Assembly (NCBI RefSeq): GCF_035582795.1
Contig: NC_134379.1
Location: forward strand, 2,542,001 to 2,606,000
DNA from: Mycteria americana
Lineage: Eukaryota; Chordata; Aves; Ciconiiformes; Ciconiidae
Direction: 5' to 3'
Length of the DNA stretch: 64,000 bases
A model generated the notes under the pieces. It had not been told where the DNA came from and did not search any database. It saw only the letters and a program-made list of their open reading frames with translations. Shown here in pieces: positions 42,701-57,700 of the stretch (its first letter is position 1; each line of letters opens with the position of its first letter). The translations under genes were made by a program, and so were the position numbers.

Positions 42701-45700
42701 TCAGCCAACGACAGACGCTTGCACGTCCCCAGCTGCCCCTTCCCAGGCCAGTGCAGCGGCCAGCGACCGCAGGCACAGCACTGCGAAAGCAACTGTTAAG
42801 TTGCGGTGCATAAAACTCTCCTGACCTGACTTTGCAGGCACAGCTTGTCACCCCAGTTAATCCCAGTCTGTGCCTCTCCCGCCCCTTCTCTCCCACTCTC
42901 TGCTGGCAGCTTTGCTGCATCTCTCTTACAATCTGCACGGCAATCTGCCGGGGTAAATATTCTACCTTGTTATCGACATCAGTGTCACAACTGACACCTT
43001 TAACACTGGGCCATACATCGTCCATGAGAAAAATCTCAAAACTATCTCCTTTTCCAAGAGTGACTTCTCCATGTGCAGCCTGTGTTTTTCGAGGACAGGT
43101 GGCTCAGCACTGCCTTAAAAACAAAAGAAGCTGGATCCCTTTACGGCACTTCAGTACGAGCAACTGAAATCCCCAAAACAACAACTCATACTCCGTGTGT
43201 AGGAGAGGCCAACTAACCCCAGGACAACATGCAAGCCATGCTTCCATCAAACCTTTTCAAAGCTGCCCTTTGGGAAAGAAAAAAGGATGCTGAGTGGGAT
43301 CCATCGGCAGCTGCTCCAAGAACACAGCAAACGTGGTCTGAATATAACTTCCAGCTTAAATGGGACTCAGAGTGTCTGTGGTGAGACGCTAACTTGTAAG
43401 AGTCACTTTTAAGAGTCCATGGGAGCCCCTTCATTTTGTGTACAGGAGTGAAAAAGTTGTTCCAGATCCTGCAGACAGCATATCAATCCACCAAGAAAGC
43501 TGGGAGCCAGTATCAGTAAATCAAAGTGTGCCTTTCTGTTAATACTCTCTCATACGTTCTCATTTTATACATCCCTTCACCCAGTCAGAAAGTAGCCCTG
43601 GAGTATTTAGCTCCATTCAGGGATAGCACTGCCATGTATCAAAGTGTCAGGAGACCCACCAGAGATGAAATCTGTCCTACTGCTCTCAAACCACAAAAAT
43701 CAATTTTGTCAATGCCAGTGGTTACGGACAAACCGGCTGCGCCGCTGGCATCCCCCCCCTGCGTGGGGTGGCTCCCGGCTGCGGGGTACCGACCCCACGA
43801 CGTGCTCCCCCACCAGCCCCCTCCGCACGCAGAGGGCAGCCATGCCTCCGCCGCCGCTGAAACCCAAGCACTGCCGTGCTGGGGACTTGCAGGCACGATG
43901 GCTTCTGTGCTCGCCCATCGCCGTTAAGTGCAGCGTTTCTACAGCAAGGCAGCTTCCTGCGCAGAAAAATATCTGCGCTCTTTTTCACGACCTCTAAAAA
44001 TGGGGTCTCATTTCATCTTCCCAAGCAGCTGCGGAGAGCAGCAGCTGGTGCGGAGCAGCAGGGAGCGGCCTCACACAGAGACACTTTCAGTCGTGGAAAA
44101 AAGCCGGTGCCTCAAGGCCAGGCTTTCAAAGGTATTCACAGAGAGCCAACCAGTGGGATTCCCAAAACTGCTCCACCAGGCAAGCTCCTCCCCGCCTGAC
44201 CCTGGCGCGTCCATCCGGCACATTCGGAGTATGATGGTCCGGGACGGAATCCTAAAAATTGGGGCGAAACTCCCAGGAGTTTCACTCCATCGCTGTACGC
44301 TCGTGGCACCTTACAGGGCGCGATGGGCTCTCCCCTACAGAACAGTGCCTGCCTGCTACTGTGCACGCACCGTATGCAAACACCAACAGGAGCATCGTTA
44401 CCGTGATGTACCAGCACAAAACACCGCGCGCACAGGACACGGCTGAAATTCAGAGCCCACGCCAAAGCTGGAAATTAACTACTTTTCCCCCTCAATTACA
44501 TCTGAGGATCTGGCATCACAGGAATACCATCGGCATGCAAGCTTTTAATTTTCCATGTACCTCCACAGGCAGCATGAAGTGCTCACGCAGGAAAGCTGGA
44601 ACAACGCTGGTGTTCGAACCACGGTATGCAGAGCAAAAGCTGAGCTGCCAAATATTGGGAGAGTTCCCCCTGCCACCGTGGAGAGTCACCCTGTCACGAC
44701 TGCACGGAACAGGCGCAGTGCCCGGCGCGCTGGTCACGTTATGCAAATAAAAAGGAGAGGAATCAAACCTCTTTTATTTTAATAGCTGTACATAATGAAA
44801 AGTATCTTTATCAGGTACACGCCTTTATCCCAACGTTCAGATGAAGAGGGGAAATTTTCACTCCTTTCAAACGACTGTGGGACAGGAGTTAAACTACAGG
44901 TCAAAATGGCACTCAATACGCTGGCCTGAGAACAATACTTCTCATTCAAATCCACAAGCCAGCCACTTGCACTAGTCATCCCCAGCAATTAATCCCCCAA
45001 GAAACACGTTTGATTAAATCTTTTCAAGCAAATCCTTTGCTTTGCTTTTGTTAGTTCACTTCTTGTCAACATCTATTAAAATATGCCTTTAATTCTCCCA
45101 CAATCTTAAAAAACACCGATTCCACTGTCTTCAACTTTAATCAACTGTATGGCCGGCATTTTTCATTTCATAATAATGTGCTGTTTGGAATTCAAGAGGC
45201 AGGCTCAACATCAATCATTCGGCAAGAATTTTTCCACTGCAATAAATATGCAAATGAGGAAAGCCAGTCAGTCGTATTTCAGGCCCGACTTGCTAGTGTT
45301 TTAAAAAAGACACAAATTTATTAATTGCCGTTGGCCAGCGGAATCCTATTACTTTGGGCATTGATTACAAAGCTGTGTGAGTGATTATTGTGCAACTCAC
45401 AGGCTATCCAGGCATGAGGAAAAATTATTAAAGCAAGGCAGAGATTATCAACTCAGAATAACAATAAGCCTTAACATTTTAGGCCTCTAACTTCTTCAAC
45501 AAAGAATTACGCCAGAGCTCCAGTGTATCATAATTCTGAAGTCTGTCGGTATTACTTTTGGAGCTTGCTCTATATTCCCAACAGCAGGGCAACATTACCA
45601 GCCAGGAAAAGGCGGAGGGAATTCCTCCAGGTATCGCATCTTAAACACGGGGCTTTGGACAACAGCTTTGCTGTAATTCCCGCTGCCTAACTAACTGTAG

Positions 45701-48700
45701 GAGGAACAATACGGTGCAGGCAGGCCTTTCGCTATCTTCAGATTTGCACCCTGCACGTCCTGGTGCCCCAGAACCAAGATGGCACAGAAATAAAAGGCTA
45801 CTGATAAGCGTAAGACAGAGGCTACAAGAGCCAGCCTAGACTAAATTATAGGCTAGCTGCAAGCCCTTTGGCAGCAGAGAGCGATCCGATTTTTTAGAGG
45901 TGGTGTAGTTACGTGGTATACGTTTCTCACGGACTTCAGCTGAATCCTAGCACAAAGCACTTGTAAATCTGTCCAGGTTATTTTAGGAAATGGTGGGAGT
46001 AACATTCCCTTCACGCTTCCCAAAACACTGAGTTTGTGGAATTTTATCAAATTGATGCTAGGAAAAAGGCCGACTTTTCTGCTGATTGCAATAAAAAGGC
46101 CTGCTCCGTACCGAAGGCCCAATTTGCTGGTTCCATTGGAATGCAAATGATGCAAAAGCCTTTGCAGAGGGGAAAATTGTATTCCTCCCGCACAAAGGAG
46201 CCAATGCTGCAAACCCCTTTCACACAAGCAGTTCAGCTGACTCCCAAAGAGTTACAGAACGGACTCAATTTAGCCCTTTCACTCTAATATTACTGCATTT
46301 GACAGTAAGGACAACAGGATCAGACACAGATGAGTTTGCTAAAAGTAAAGAAAATAACTAGATGCAACAACAGAATAAAAGGCTTGGTATTCAAGGATTT
46401 TATTAGTGGGGACTGGGGGAGGGGGAAAGCTGAGAAGGGAGAGAAAGAGACACACTTCCATGAAGTTCATGCTCTACTGATTCGCCTCAACCGTCATCTT
46501 TTGATATCAGCCCAAACCAGGGAGGGGACGGGGCTTGTAAAAATGAGATTTATAAAAACTGATGTTTTACATTACTGTAAATGTAAAGAAGCTGACAGCA
46601 TGCATTCCCTTCACTGCCAGGCAGGAATCCCCAAGTACATATGCAAGAATGAGAAAGGAAGAGGAAATGTGAAATTTCATAGTTATCTAGGTATTAAGGC
46701 CAGAAGGGAACATTAGCCCATCTAGACTGACCTCCCCATATAATACCAGGCCATTAATTACATTTATCATGACAACCACTGAGTTTCCATCTCAAGGTAA
46801 CCAATTGCCAATTAATCCAAGTTAGCTGACATTTGCACATGCTTGTCTGGATGCTTTGCAAGCCTTTGTTTCCCTGCATCTTGTTTGTGGAGTATACACA
46901 CTAACATGCACAAGTATTTAGCTAAACTCAATTTAATTAGCTATTAATTATCTTGAGAAATTCAAGGGTAGGCAAACCTATGCGATGTGCTCAAAGCGTG
47001 GTGTAATGCCACGGTCTGGAGTTCGGGTGCGTCAGGTCAACAACTACGGACTCTCCTAGCATTTCTTGCACTACAATTTAAGACAGCTTTAAAATAAACC
47101 TCAAACGCCAAGAGCGTCTAACACATATGGCTATGGAGATAACCTATAAAATGGGAGCATTTCAATTTTACCACATCTATACAAGAGAAGGAGACAAAAA
47201 TTCTGCTCAAAAAGACTAAATACCACAAGCTAAAAGCCTTGGCACTGAGGAAGGACAAGAGAGTTCTTTTCTGAAAAAAGACCCAAAACTGCAAGTTAAA
47301 TAAATATCCTCTGCTTCTCCACTACTCCCTGCACAGGATTTCTGAACAATTCACAGACAGCAATGACAGGCCACAAAATATTTTCCTGGTACCTCGCACA
47401 GCCCAAATTCTGCACATGCACAAAACCTCACACCCCCCATTACCCAACTAAATACGCACACAAACAGCAACCGAGCTCCAAAACTGAGACCTGTGCCTTT
47501 GTCTAAAGCTTCTCACTTCATCTCTCCCCTCTCACTCGCTGGCATGTATGCAGAATGGCCACCCGTGAGCCCGGGAGCTTATCGTCCTTACTGACGCCAG
47601 TTGTCACCAGAAGCTCTCCAAGGCATAGGATCATTACAACAAAATTTACAAAAAAGGGTCTGATTCATTCATTTATTTTAGTCGAGAGAAAAGTCTTCAT
47701 TAATGTCAACAGGCTTTGGCTCAGTCCCAAAAAGAGTTGAATAGATTCTTCATTAGATCAGAGAGGAAAGGTGAAATCTGGGGACACCTGCATCCACATC
47801 CATTTAAATCAAATTCAACCCTGCATGAATTGACAAGCACGATGTTTTTTGTATTCATAAAGCGTCTAGACTAATACAATTCAATTAAAATGAACTACCA
47901 GTTTTAAGTGGGCTAGTTCTGATCACAATAATTTACACTCAGGCTTGAAACCCAGTTCTGCTGTCACACATTTGTGCAGGCTCCCAGTAAAATCTTCAAA
48001 GCAAGAATATATTTAAGTAAGTGCATGATCTTGCCTAGCACCAATTAATCCTGTAACTGCTCTATGCCTCTGGAATTTGTGTAATCTGCCTGTGCCTCAG
48101 TTCCTCCCCCACTCCCCTGTGACACCTACCCTGCTCCGTATTAATGCATTATCATCTCCAGATGTATGTATGGATACATTTGAGTTTTAAAAGTGATCCA
48201 CAAATAGAGATGATAACAAAATTATGAGTGAATTATTGGCAGCTGATCCCTGCAGGCTTCTCTGAAAAATCCCGAGCCTATGTCAATAAAGCACATTTCA
48301 TCTGACAGCTTTTCTCTAACCAGATGTGTAAAATGACAACCAGGTGCAGCCGCGGAGCGAGGCAGAGGGTGAGCCCATCAGATGGAGCGTGCCGCGCGAC
48401 TGGAGAGGAGGACGCCTTGCCAGACACGTCCTCTCTGACGGGAAGTGGAACAGGTTCTCCTGTACCTAAAGCAGACTTGATCTTATTCAAAGTTGGTCAA
48501 CGCTTAATCAGCTTCTTTGACATGACTTACCTGGATGCTGCATAGAATGTAATTTTTTTTTGTTTTTAAAGATCAGGAATCAGAGTAACAGAATCCAGCA
48601 AAAATCCTCTATTTAAAAGACAATGAGAACATACAAACAAACGTACACTAAATAGATACTAAATAGAATCTTTCCCTCTGTCTTGAGTCCCTTTTCAGCA

Positions 48701-51700
48701 AAATATTACAGAACTAACCCAGAAGAAAATATTCAGTGTGAAGCATTCATACAGAAATGTTTAATATGCAAGAATGTAAAACCAGAAAACACATGGCATG
48801 TTTGGAGGTCTCCTGCTGGCAATGAATGTAAGTGGGATTCTTAATCACATCCTTAAGAGGCCTTGTCCACAAATGTGCTGTTTAGCCACAAGCCACAGAT
48901 ACTTGCCACAGAAGCAGTTAACCAACCTGCCGTACCAAGACCCAACTCAGGCAGTTAGGATAAAGGTCCATGCAGCTCCAGGTGGAAGCACCGTCCTTTA
49001 CCAGCACACCCACTACAAATGCACCCATTTCCACCCCAGAAACAGACATTTCTGGGTCAGTCGAAGCGTTTAGACTGGACCGTACATTTTAGGAACAAAA
49101 AAGCAACATCTCCTTCATTTCCCAGCAGGCACCGAACACCCGGCCTTGTGCAGACCCAGGCAAGTCCTGAAAAGTTTTATAAGTGCTCCTTTTAGCTCTG
49201 CTTTTCAATAAAACATAATTAAATAGCAACCGTTGGCTAGCTGCACCCGAGACATATAACACCTTAAGGGAATAACTAATCAATGTGAAACATAAGTTAT
49301 CCAGCAACTGACTCTGAGTTGAAGAAACTGGCTACAGGAAGATTATGAATAGTGAGTTGCTTCCTGCAAACTTTACACATAGTTCACACTCATTTCCCTT
49401 GTTTCATCTTTCCATGTCTGTCTTTTGAATAAAGTTTCTTCACAGCACCCCATTTAAAACACATATTGAAGGACTTAAAAGGTGCACATGCTCTAATATT
49501 CTGCAGTCCAGACCCAGCGTGGAGAAGGAAAGGCAGGACTGGGAACCACTGTTCAGGCAGCAACTGCCATTTCCCATCTCAAGGTGTAACTGCATCCCTA
49601 GAGCGGCCACGAAGAAACACACCATCCGTAATGCCGCACAGGCTGCAAAAGGAGGACTAGAGGAGTACTTGTAGGGTACAAAAAAGGACTAGTCTCCATC
49701 ATTGCATTTAACTTATTCCCAAGAGGCAAAACGCACTATTCTACTATCCTCGGGCCCCGGTGCGGCGTGCTCGGAGTGAACAAGGTCATGCCTTGCAGCA
49801 TTGCTCTGCTAACTGCAGCACTCTTCAACGCCCTGTCTCCAATAGAAGCTCATCTCTCTGCGTGAAGGAGCCCAACGCAACAATTCTTCTGGAGGGATTT
49901 CAAAGGGGATACTACAGAAAGGCTAAACGATGGGGGAAAACAAGGTTTCTTCTGGATAATACATCCTTCCTGAGTACAAGGAATACAGGAATCACACCCT
50001 CTGCATGGATGCAATGCCACTAGCTCATGGCCAGAGAGTGTCCATGGCTGAATCATCTAGAGTAACATCACAGCGATCAGGAAAAGAAGATATAGTTGAC
50101 TACAGAGAATACAAACTGAAGTTCAAATGTCACTGTGAGTTGAGAAAAGACGCACAAATTCCAGCAGAATTTGAAAAGCTGTATACAATTTTGTATCTAT
50201 TAGCAACAGACAAAGCACCGTGCTGAGAAGTTCAGGGCGCTGCTAGGCAGAGCTCACTGCTGCTGCTCCATTAATACATTAACAACCCAGGCAGGTTTGG
50301 GGATAATGGCCTTGCAAGCATGTGGAGCATTTCATTTGATTTTTTTATCTGATTCACTTTATTCAGGTTTATTTTCTTATTGATCACAAACCTTTGTATA
50401 ACTTCTCCACAGCTCTACAAAGTGTAAATAACAGTTAATATTTGGTGCCCCCACTCCTGTTCCTTCAGTGAGCAAATCCATTCTTACAGACCCTGCGTGT
50501 CTACCTTTTACCAAGACCAGTATTCTCTCCATTTCTCCAAAACAACTTATCTTGAGCTTATGCTGAAGAACAGAAATGTGGTATTCCAGTATTTTCTCTT
50601 AAACCACTGACAGATGGAATCAAAGCAAAAAAAAAAACCACAAAAATTCAGCCAGTAGTTTGCATTTCAGGGACCTACTGAACTCTTGGAAAGTGAAAGC
50701 ATATACATATGAAAACATATACAACTGCTCGTCCATTTAAAATTGTGCAATTTCCATCAGCATCTCGCCTTCTGCAAGAGCCTCACCTGGGTTTCTGTAT
50801 GTTTTTAACTCCTCGTCTCACCAACTAAAAACTGAAAATAACACATTATACTATTTAAAAGCTAGAATTCCCAGCTTTTTGTGAAGCATAAAGTATCATT
50901 GTCTAACTACTACTCACTAAAACATTCCCACCTTAGTATTTTTAACAAGAGCTGTAAAGAGAAAATAATTAAAATAGCAAGAAGAGCTACCCAGGGCACA
51001 CACGACAACAGCTTCTAGCCTTTGTTGATTGAGAGATACAATTTCTTAAAGCTCTTGTTGCCCCCCTGCCCCCCAATTAGCTGTGGGGTTTTGTCACTGA
51101 ATCACGATTTAACATAACAAGCCCCAAACCTAGGAACTGTTTAATTCCTGACACCGGTTGTGGCTTCACTAATGTTGCTTCCACCTCTTCTTTGGCTCTT
51201 TCTTGCCCTTGAGGTAATTTTTCATGACATTTTCATGAGATCCACTTCTAACCTTCCTCCCCCTTGAAAACATACATAGAACTATGAATGGCAGGCATGC
51301 AATCTGTGCAGAGACACAGCACAGAAACTTGCACCTTGCACTCTTTTTCTATGTAAATAATGCAAGGATCCTGCGGGAACATGCCAGGGATTGGAATTTT
51401 TAATTAATGGGTCTCTTTAATGTGCAAATCAGGAGCAGATTGCAAATTCTGACTTGCATTGATTATGAAAAACATTAATTGAACGTGCAAGACCCCAAAC
51501 AGAGGCAACATCTCAAGCCCTGGACTAGACTGGAAGATACGGTGCAAGAGAATACAAATGTATCTTGGAGAAACAGACCACTCGAGGCAACAGCACCTTA
51601 GAAACGTAAGCTGTGGGAGTTCACGTGTGCAGTGCATTAAACATTAAACATTTGCACTGCATTCAGAGCGCAGCCACTGTGATTTCAGAATTAAAAACCA

Positions 51701-54700
51701 CTCAGACTTTCTCCATGGATGCAAAACAGGAATAAACATGAGCTCCATGACCACAGTTTGGTCTCCAATTTGTATGTAAAAAGGGTGGCAGAAAAAAATC
51801 TGGAATATAATTAAAGATTAAAAAAAAAAAAAAAAAGGGGGGGAAAAGAAAAAGTAAGACAGTGCAAACAAAGCAATGCTGTCTCTTTAAACAGAAATTC
51901 ATCCTATATAAATTATGGCCATAAACTTTTCCTGCAGTGCAGCCTAATTAATTCTTGTTCTATACACAAAGGGAAATGCTGGGTGACAAATGGGTGTGAA
52001 GCCTGAAAGCTGCCAGGTCTGCAAAACATTTTCTACTTCAATTTATAAGCAATTTTGCAGTAAATCATCCACCAGAACCTGAGATCTCAGGATTCCAAGA
52101 CTGTCCAAAGCATGTTGTATTATTTTTTTTAAAAAAACATTTCATAAAAGATTACAGAAATAATAAATTAAACACTTGAAGTTTTGTAACCTCCAATCTC
52201 AAAATCTGGAAAACGAGCATGACCTTAGCATTTTTGCTCAGATTTGGCTTTAAAACTCCAAATGTATAGAACACTGCTGCCTACTCTTTAACACAATTAT
52301 ACTCCAACTCTTAGGGAATTTCACTACCACCACCAGCTGCACACAGGGCAGTCACAAGTGGGAGATACTAAAGAGGCAAATATATGAAGGACCGTTTTCC
52401 ATTTCAAAAAAATCATCCTTCCTGTGAGCACAGAGCAGAAGTTTCATGAGCAACGGAAGGACTTGGGATAAATTACTGAAAGCATTCTGGGGCAGCTTTC
52501 AAAGAGGTGCGGGGGACTTGTCCAGGACCCCAGAGAGAGCTGGGTGCCGAGACCTCTCTGTGCCCTCTGCCTTCAGCAGGCTACGGTGTACACCGAGAGT
52601 CTGGATTTTTGGCACCAACTGCTTTCTGCAACTTGAACACCAAAGCATTTCCTCCTATTCGATGAAGATAATGAAAGCATGCCAAATTTATTCTGCGGAT
52701 TTGGAAAGAAGTGCTGAGGCTTCCCTGAAAGGAGAGTATCATCCAGTCCAAAACAGTGTCAGTCATGATTATCCCAAATCCCGTCCCAGACTGAAGCGCA
52801 TCGTGTTCAATGGAACCACCTCAACATTCAGTATTTACAAAGTCCTGTCTTCCACTCATCTTTAAACTTACTCATGCACAGTTCTAATTTTTCCTGTCTG
52901 GGGAATGGGATCCTACCCACAAGCTGGTAACACAACTGGGATGAGAACTCAGGAGTCCAGAAATGTTTACCCAGCCCACTACATCACCATTCAGAATCAC
53001 GTAAAAAAGTTTATTTTTTATGGAAGCCACTAAACCTCTTGATCAGCTAAAAATTAGGACTTTTATTGCAAGCTGATTTATAAGTGAGATTTTTCCCCCC
53101 TCATAAATCAAGGTGCATCGATTCATGAAAGAACTTTAAATATATTTAATCGTGTATACTTTCAGAAAGGACTTAGTTTCACCTCCTGAACTGACAGGTC
53201 ACAGCCCTGTTATCCAGGCAGAAGCTCCGTGAAGGAAGACGTAACTCAGCTCAGACTGCCCATGGGGTAAAACTCTAGCTGTTGGTTAGACATGAATCCC
53301 TCTCCCAGGGCCCAACACAGCAAAGCGAGAGAGAAATGGGTCTTTGCCACATAACACCAACTACACCCCCAGTCTTTCGTAAGATCTTCATGTATAAGTT
53401 TACTCCTTATTTCATGCTTGGCGCTTTGTAACTTCTGGAAAGAACATCTTTGCAGGGCAGTGAAAGATAGCTGCATTGGACCATAGCGTAGCTCATCAAA
53501 AATGATTATTGTAACCTACTTTACTGTACAATTACAGATTGTATTTTAAAAAAATAGAAATTAAAAAAAGGAGTATCAATTTGGTCCCTTAGAGAACACC
53601 GGAAAACACTGAACAAGCGCAGCGGTAGCAGAAATGTTCCTAAATTCATTACTTCCCGCCTGTCAGTCTGAGCGCTTCCTCCGCTAACTTTGCTCAGGTC
53701 ACCCCAGCTTTACTTTCTTGCTGCCTTCACAGATGAAACACAGAACACGAACCCAGGCTATCAGGAACAGCAGAGTACACTACTGCCACTTTCCTGCCCA
53801 GATTATGAGAAGAGGGTGGGGAGGGAATCACTGAGCAGTTATTAACAGTGGATTTTCCTTTAGTGTTCTGGACAACTGAAAGATTAGCCTCTCTGCTGTA
53901 CTGTGTACAGTATTATACTCCATGTTCTTGGATGTATTTTGCTTATGGGAAATATCAAAATGTCAACCATTGTTTCTGTTAAAGGTCTTTAATGATATTG
54001 CATTTTAGACCTGTAATGAAACACGGTGCTCGGTGCAGTTTGTAATGCATCTCATTAAATACATTAATAACATGCATTTCACTGAAAGGTCAGCTTAGTA
54101 TTGTTGGGGGTTCGCCTTTTTTTCCTTAATCACTTCATTTAAAGCGGCAGAGCTAACTTTAAAATATAAAATATTTCACCTGCTGTAACTCCAGATAAGC
54201 TGATTAGCTACCATGTTCAGATCAGGTATAAGCCGTAAGATGATAGTCAAAACTTGGTGTAGGGGCAAGATTCAGGGTCAGGTTTGATGATGGTGAAAGT
54301 TCTTAATCCAGTTTTAAGATGACTTGGGCCGGCCCAGGCCAAAATTTCTCCGCACGCAGGTATCGCTACAGCATGTACAGACTGGCACACTGTGTGGCTG
54401 AACGGATATACAACCACAGCCAACCAGACAGTTCAGATGGCATCTCTGATGTTTAGCACGGAAGGCTGTAGACACCACCACAGCGTCTCCTACCAACTGG
54501 ATCACATAAGGGGGCTCTCGGGATCCTCCACGGGGTGCTCACCTACAGAGCTGAAACGTTCTGGAAAGTGAGCAATATCTCAAGACTGGGAAAGAAGAAC
54601 TAGAAGTGAGAGGGAGAACCAACTGGCAAGCTTTAAAACGCTACTGGGCTTATCTTTATTATTCAAAATCACTGGAAGAATATCCTATGAAGTTCATTAA

Positions 54701-57700
54701 TTTCTCATTAGTGGGATTAGAAAAAAGAACAATCTACGTATAAACATTGTCATCCGTGTGGTGTTTGACAGAAAACAACAAACGTATCAGGGAGAAATGG
54801 ATACCAACTGATACCTGCAGTAGTTTGTGTTTATTCCTACGGATAACATACCAGACATTTATCTCCCTGCGCATTTATCTTAAGGCCAGTAAAAAAGGTG
54901 TCCAATTCTAAAAATTAAATAGACCCACAACACACTGAAGTTGAGTACTTTGCATTTATCAGCTGGAGTGTGCACATTATATTTGCCATATTGGAGCATC
55001 TCCTACACATCTCATCAGATCAATATCATTAATAGTGATCCTAAGAAATAAACAGATGAAGCAGCTCCAAGATGAAAAGATACTTGCTGTTGATCTAAAA
55101 GCACAGGCCCTCTCCTTTGGGCTACATTACTCCTGGTTAGGGCAAATCTTTGCATCCACCGACCCAGCATAAAATTGGTACGACAAGGTGTCTCTGGACA
55201 AAGAAGCATCCCAACTCTGCACCAAACAGCAATAACGAAACCAATTATTCCTAAGATCCAGCATGAAACTTAAATTTGAGAAGCAAACTGCAATCCCCAC
55301 ATGAACTAGAAATAGCAGCGGGACCTGAGCTGAGGCTTTCCAACATTACTTAAGTGACGACAGGCCACCCGCAGAGATCAACTCGGCATATACAGACCTG
55401 GGGGACAGGAGACGTTTTCTCTGTCTGGGGTAGGAAACACTTTTTGGTTTTTGTTTGCACGGTACCTAATTAATGGTTAAGGCAATACAAACCAACAGCT
55501 AATACTACAGGCACACGCAACTCAAAGCCCTCAATTTCCCATTAACACTTCCCCGCGCAGGCAAAACATACTGGCTACAGCAGAGTCTACCCAAAGTAGA
55601 AAGACTGAAGAATACTTACAGTTCTCGACAGCATTGTCAAATTCTTGTCCACCTTCTTTTCTGAAGATTGGGTAAGTATCTGGCTGTGGAAGCCGGTTGA
55701 CTGTTACGAGTGCCTTCTGCATCTTGATTCTCCCTTCCAATAGTTGATCCCACAGCGCTTCATAACAAAGAGAAAATAAAACAATTTTAGCAAGCCAAAG
55801 CTCCTCGTGAAGGACCTGTTGATTTAACAGCGCAGGCCCTCTCCTTTGGGCTACAGTACTCCTGCTTAGGGCAAATCTTTGCATTCACTGACTCAGCACA
55901 AAATCGGTACTACAAGGTGTCTCTGGACAAAACCACATCCCATCCTGTGATCCTGGCTGCAATTCTGTGACCCACAAAAAAAATCATCCCTTTGCTTTAC
56001 TGTTTAAAAGAACATTCTGCAAATAGAGGTTTGATAGTTTAACAGGACAGACAGGAAGCAATTGCATTCAGTATCACATTTTGAAAAGAAACAGAAGGGG
56101 GATCAGCATCGCTGCACAGCACTACCAGTGTAGGAAGTCCCCATCCCCACCAATACTACAAGTATATTCAGTAGTGGTTCAGTTAAGCCAGTGGACAAAT
56201 ACCCTTCATAACATGAGATTTCGTACCAGCAGTGACACCAGTTTGCATAGCAGATTTGGCAGAGCATTTGCAAATCACTAGGGCTGCCGTAGCATGCACA
56301 TGCAGTATGTTAACAGCATCTTAACATGCTGAAGTGGTTCCCAACATGGCCAGTTTCTACAGTGTCAGCAAGGGGAAAGTCTTGTCAAAATACAAAGCAA
56401 ACGTGCACAAACCTAGCTGGTTCTTCACAGCTTTTCCTTTTTCTACTTCTTCAGTGTCTTGTCCTTTTGAGAATGTCATCATCCCCCCATCATCTTCGCT
56501 ATCTTTGGTTTCCTTTACATCATCATGGTTTTCACTCCCATATTCCTCCTCATCATTTCCTTCTTCCATGCTGGCATCATCTTCATCTTCTCCCTCACTG
56601 CTTCCTACATCATCCATCCCCTCTGTAAACTTCTCGAAGTCTGTAATATTCTGGAAACTGAACTTTGGTGCCTTGGCCTTGGCAGATGGATCTGTCTCTT
56701 CATCGTCTTCCAAGTCATCCTCCTGGTCACTGCCAGCACTGCTGGGCTCCTCCTTTGTTTTACTGCCTACGCTGCCATTCTCTTCTGCATCTTCACTGCC
56801 ACTGTACCATTCATCTACTGCTTCTTCAGCTAATAATTGAAAGAGAAAAAAGTTACTTACTTACGAGCAAAATGTGCCACTTTGCAGTATGCCTCATCAA
56901 TAGCTACAGGTTTGGGCTACGTGAGCTCCAAACTCCGTTTTATCCGTGTATGATGTTACTCTTTGTTTTGGCTAAATAATAGAAACACAAGCCCATATAT
57001 CCACAGAAAGATCTCAGCTCACACTTTCTGCAGCAATGATTAGTAGATCCATGGCTTAGCTTTCCCATGAAACAATGACGTGATAAGCAAACAAGGTGGT
57101 CAGAATTTGCTATATGCATTTTTTAAACGAGAATCTGTATATACTTGCAGTCCCTGAGATATAGTGGCTTAAAAATGGGAGCTGTTTCTTTTCCTCCACA
57201 CAATGTTCAGTCAGCGCACTGAGCCTCACCATACACTTGGTCACACTCCTTCCTCAGTCTCTAGAAGTGACCTTCTCTTTGGGATTTCCCCTTCCCTCAG
57301 GCCAAAAAATATGGCCTGAATTTCAGGAAGGCACTTTAAGAAGATGTCCAACTTAATTGTACCTGTTTATTGCCCTGTAACAGGGACCTAAAGCTTGTCA
57401 TTTCAGTTCAGGTGGCACTAGCTCAGTTAACATGCTAACATCAAATTTTGAGTAGTCTAGTGAAAAGGGGAAAGAAATGAGATTTCTTACCAGATCCTTC
57501 TTCAGACAGAGCATCTCCCCAGAGTTCTTCTTGCAAGGCTTTGCGAGATGTAGCTTTTCCACTGTACCTTTTATCAGCTTCCAAGAGAGAGGCTGAAGCT
57601 TTTTTCCGTATATTACCAACAGGGAAAATGTCATCTGCAGTTTCATCCTCAAATTTGTCAATCACTTTAGCAACTGTAGCTGTGGGGAAAAAAAGGGGGG

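Larger units (their letters stand above)
39247..55619 (-). other. AATF intron 4 (16.4 kb)
   Basis: The longest intron. No coding sequence supported. GC-richer patches (about 40.6-40.9 and 42.5-44.7 kb) give overlapping open frames without family resemblance. Holds homopolymers, an old CR1 remnant, MIR-like fossils, a candidate conserved element near 45.2-45.5 kb, and one copy of a 127-bp repeat. Confidence 0.8.

Noticed and set aside
42500..44750. Cluster of overlapping open frames in intron 4
   Set aside because: Frames are short, overlap on both strands, start with arbitrary ATGs and have no family resemblance or splice pattern.
56334..56840. Plus-strand 168-codon Ser/Phe-rich frame and other plus frames opposite exon 3
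   Set aside because: Antisense shadows of the acidic AATF exon 3.
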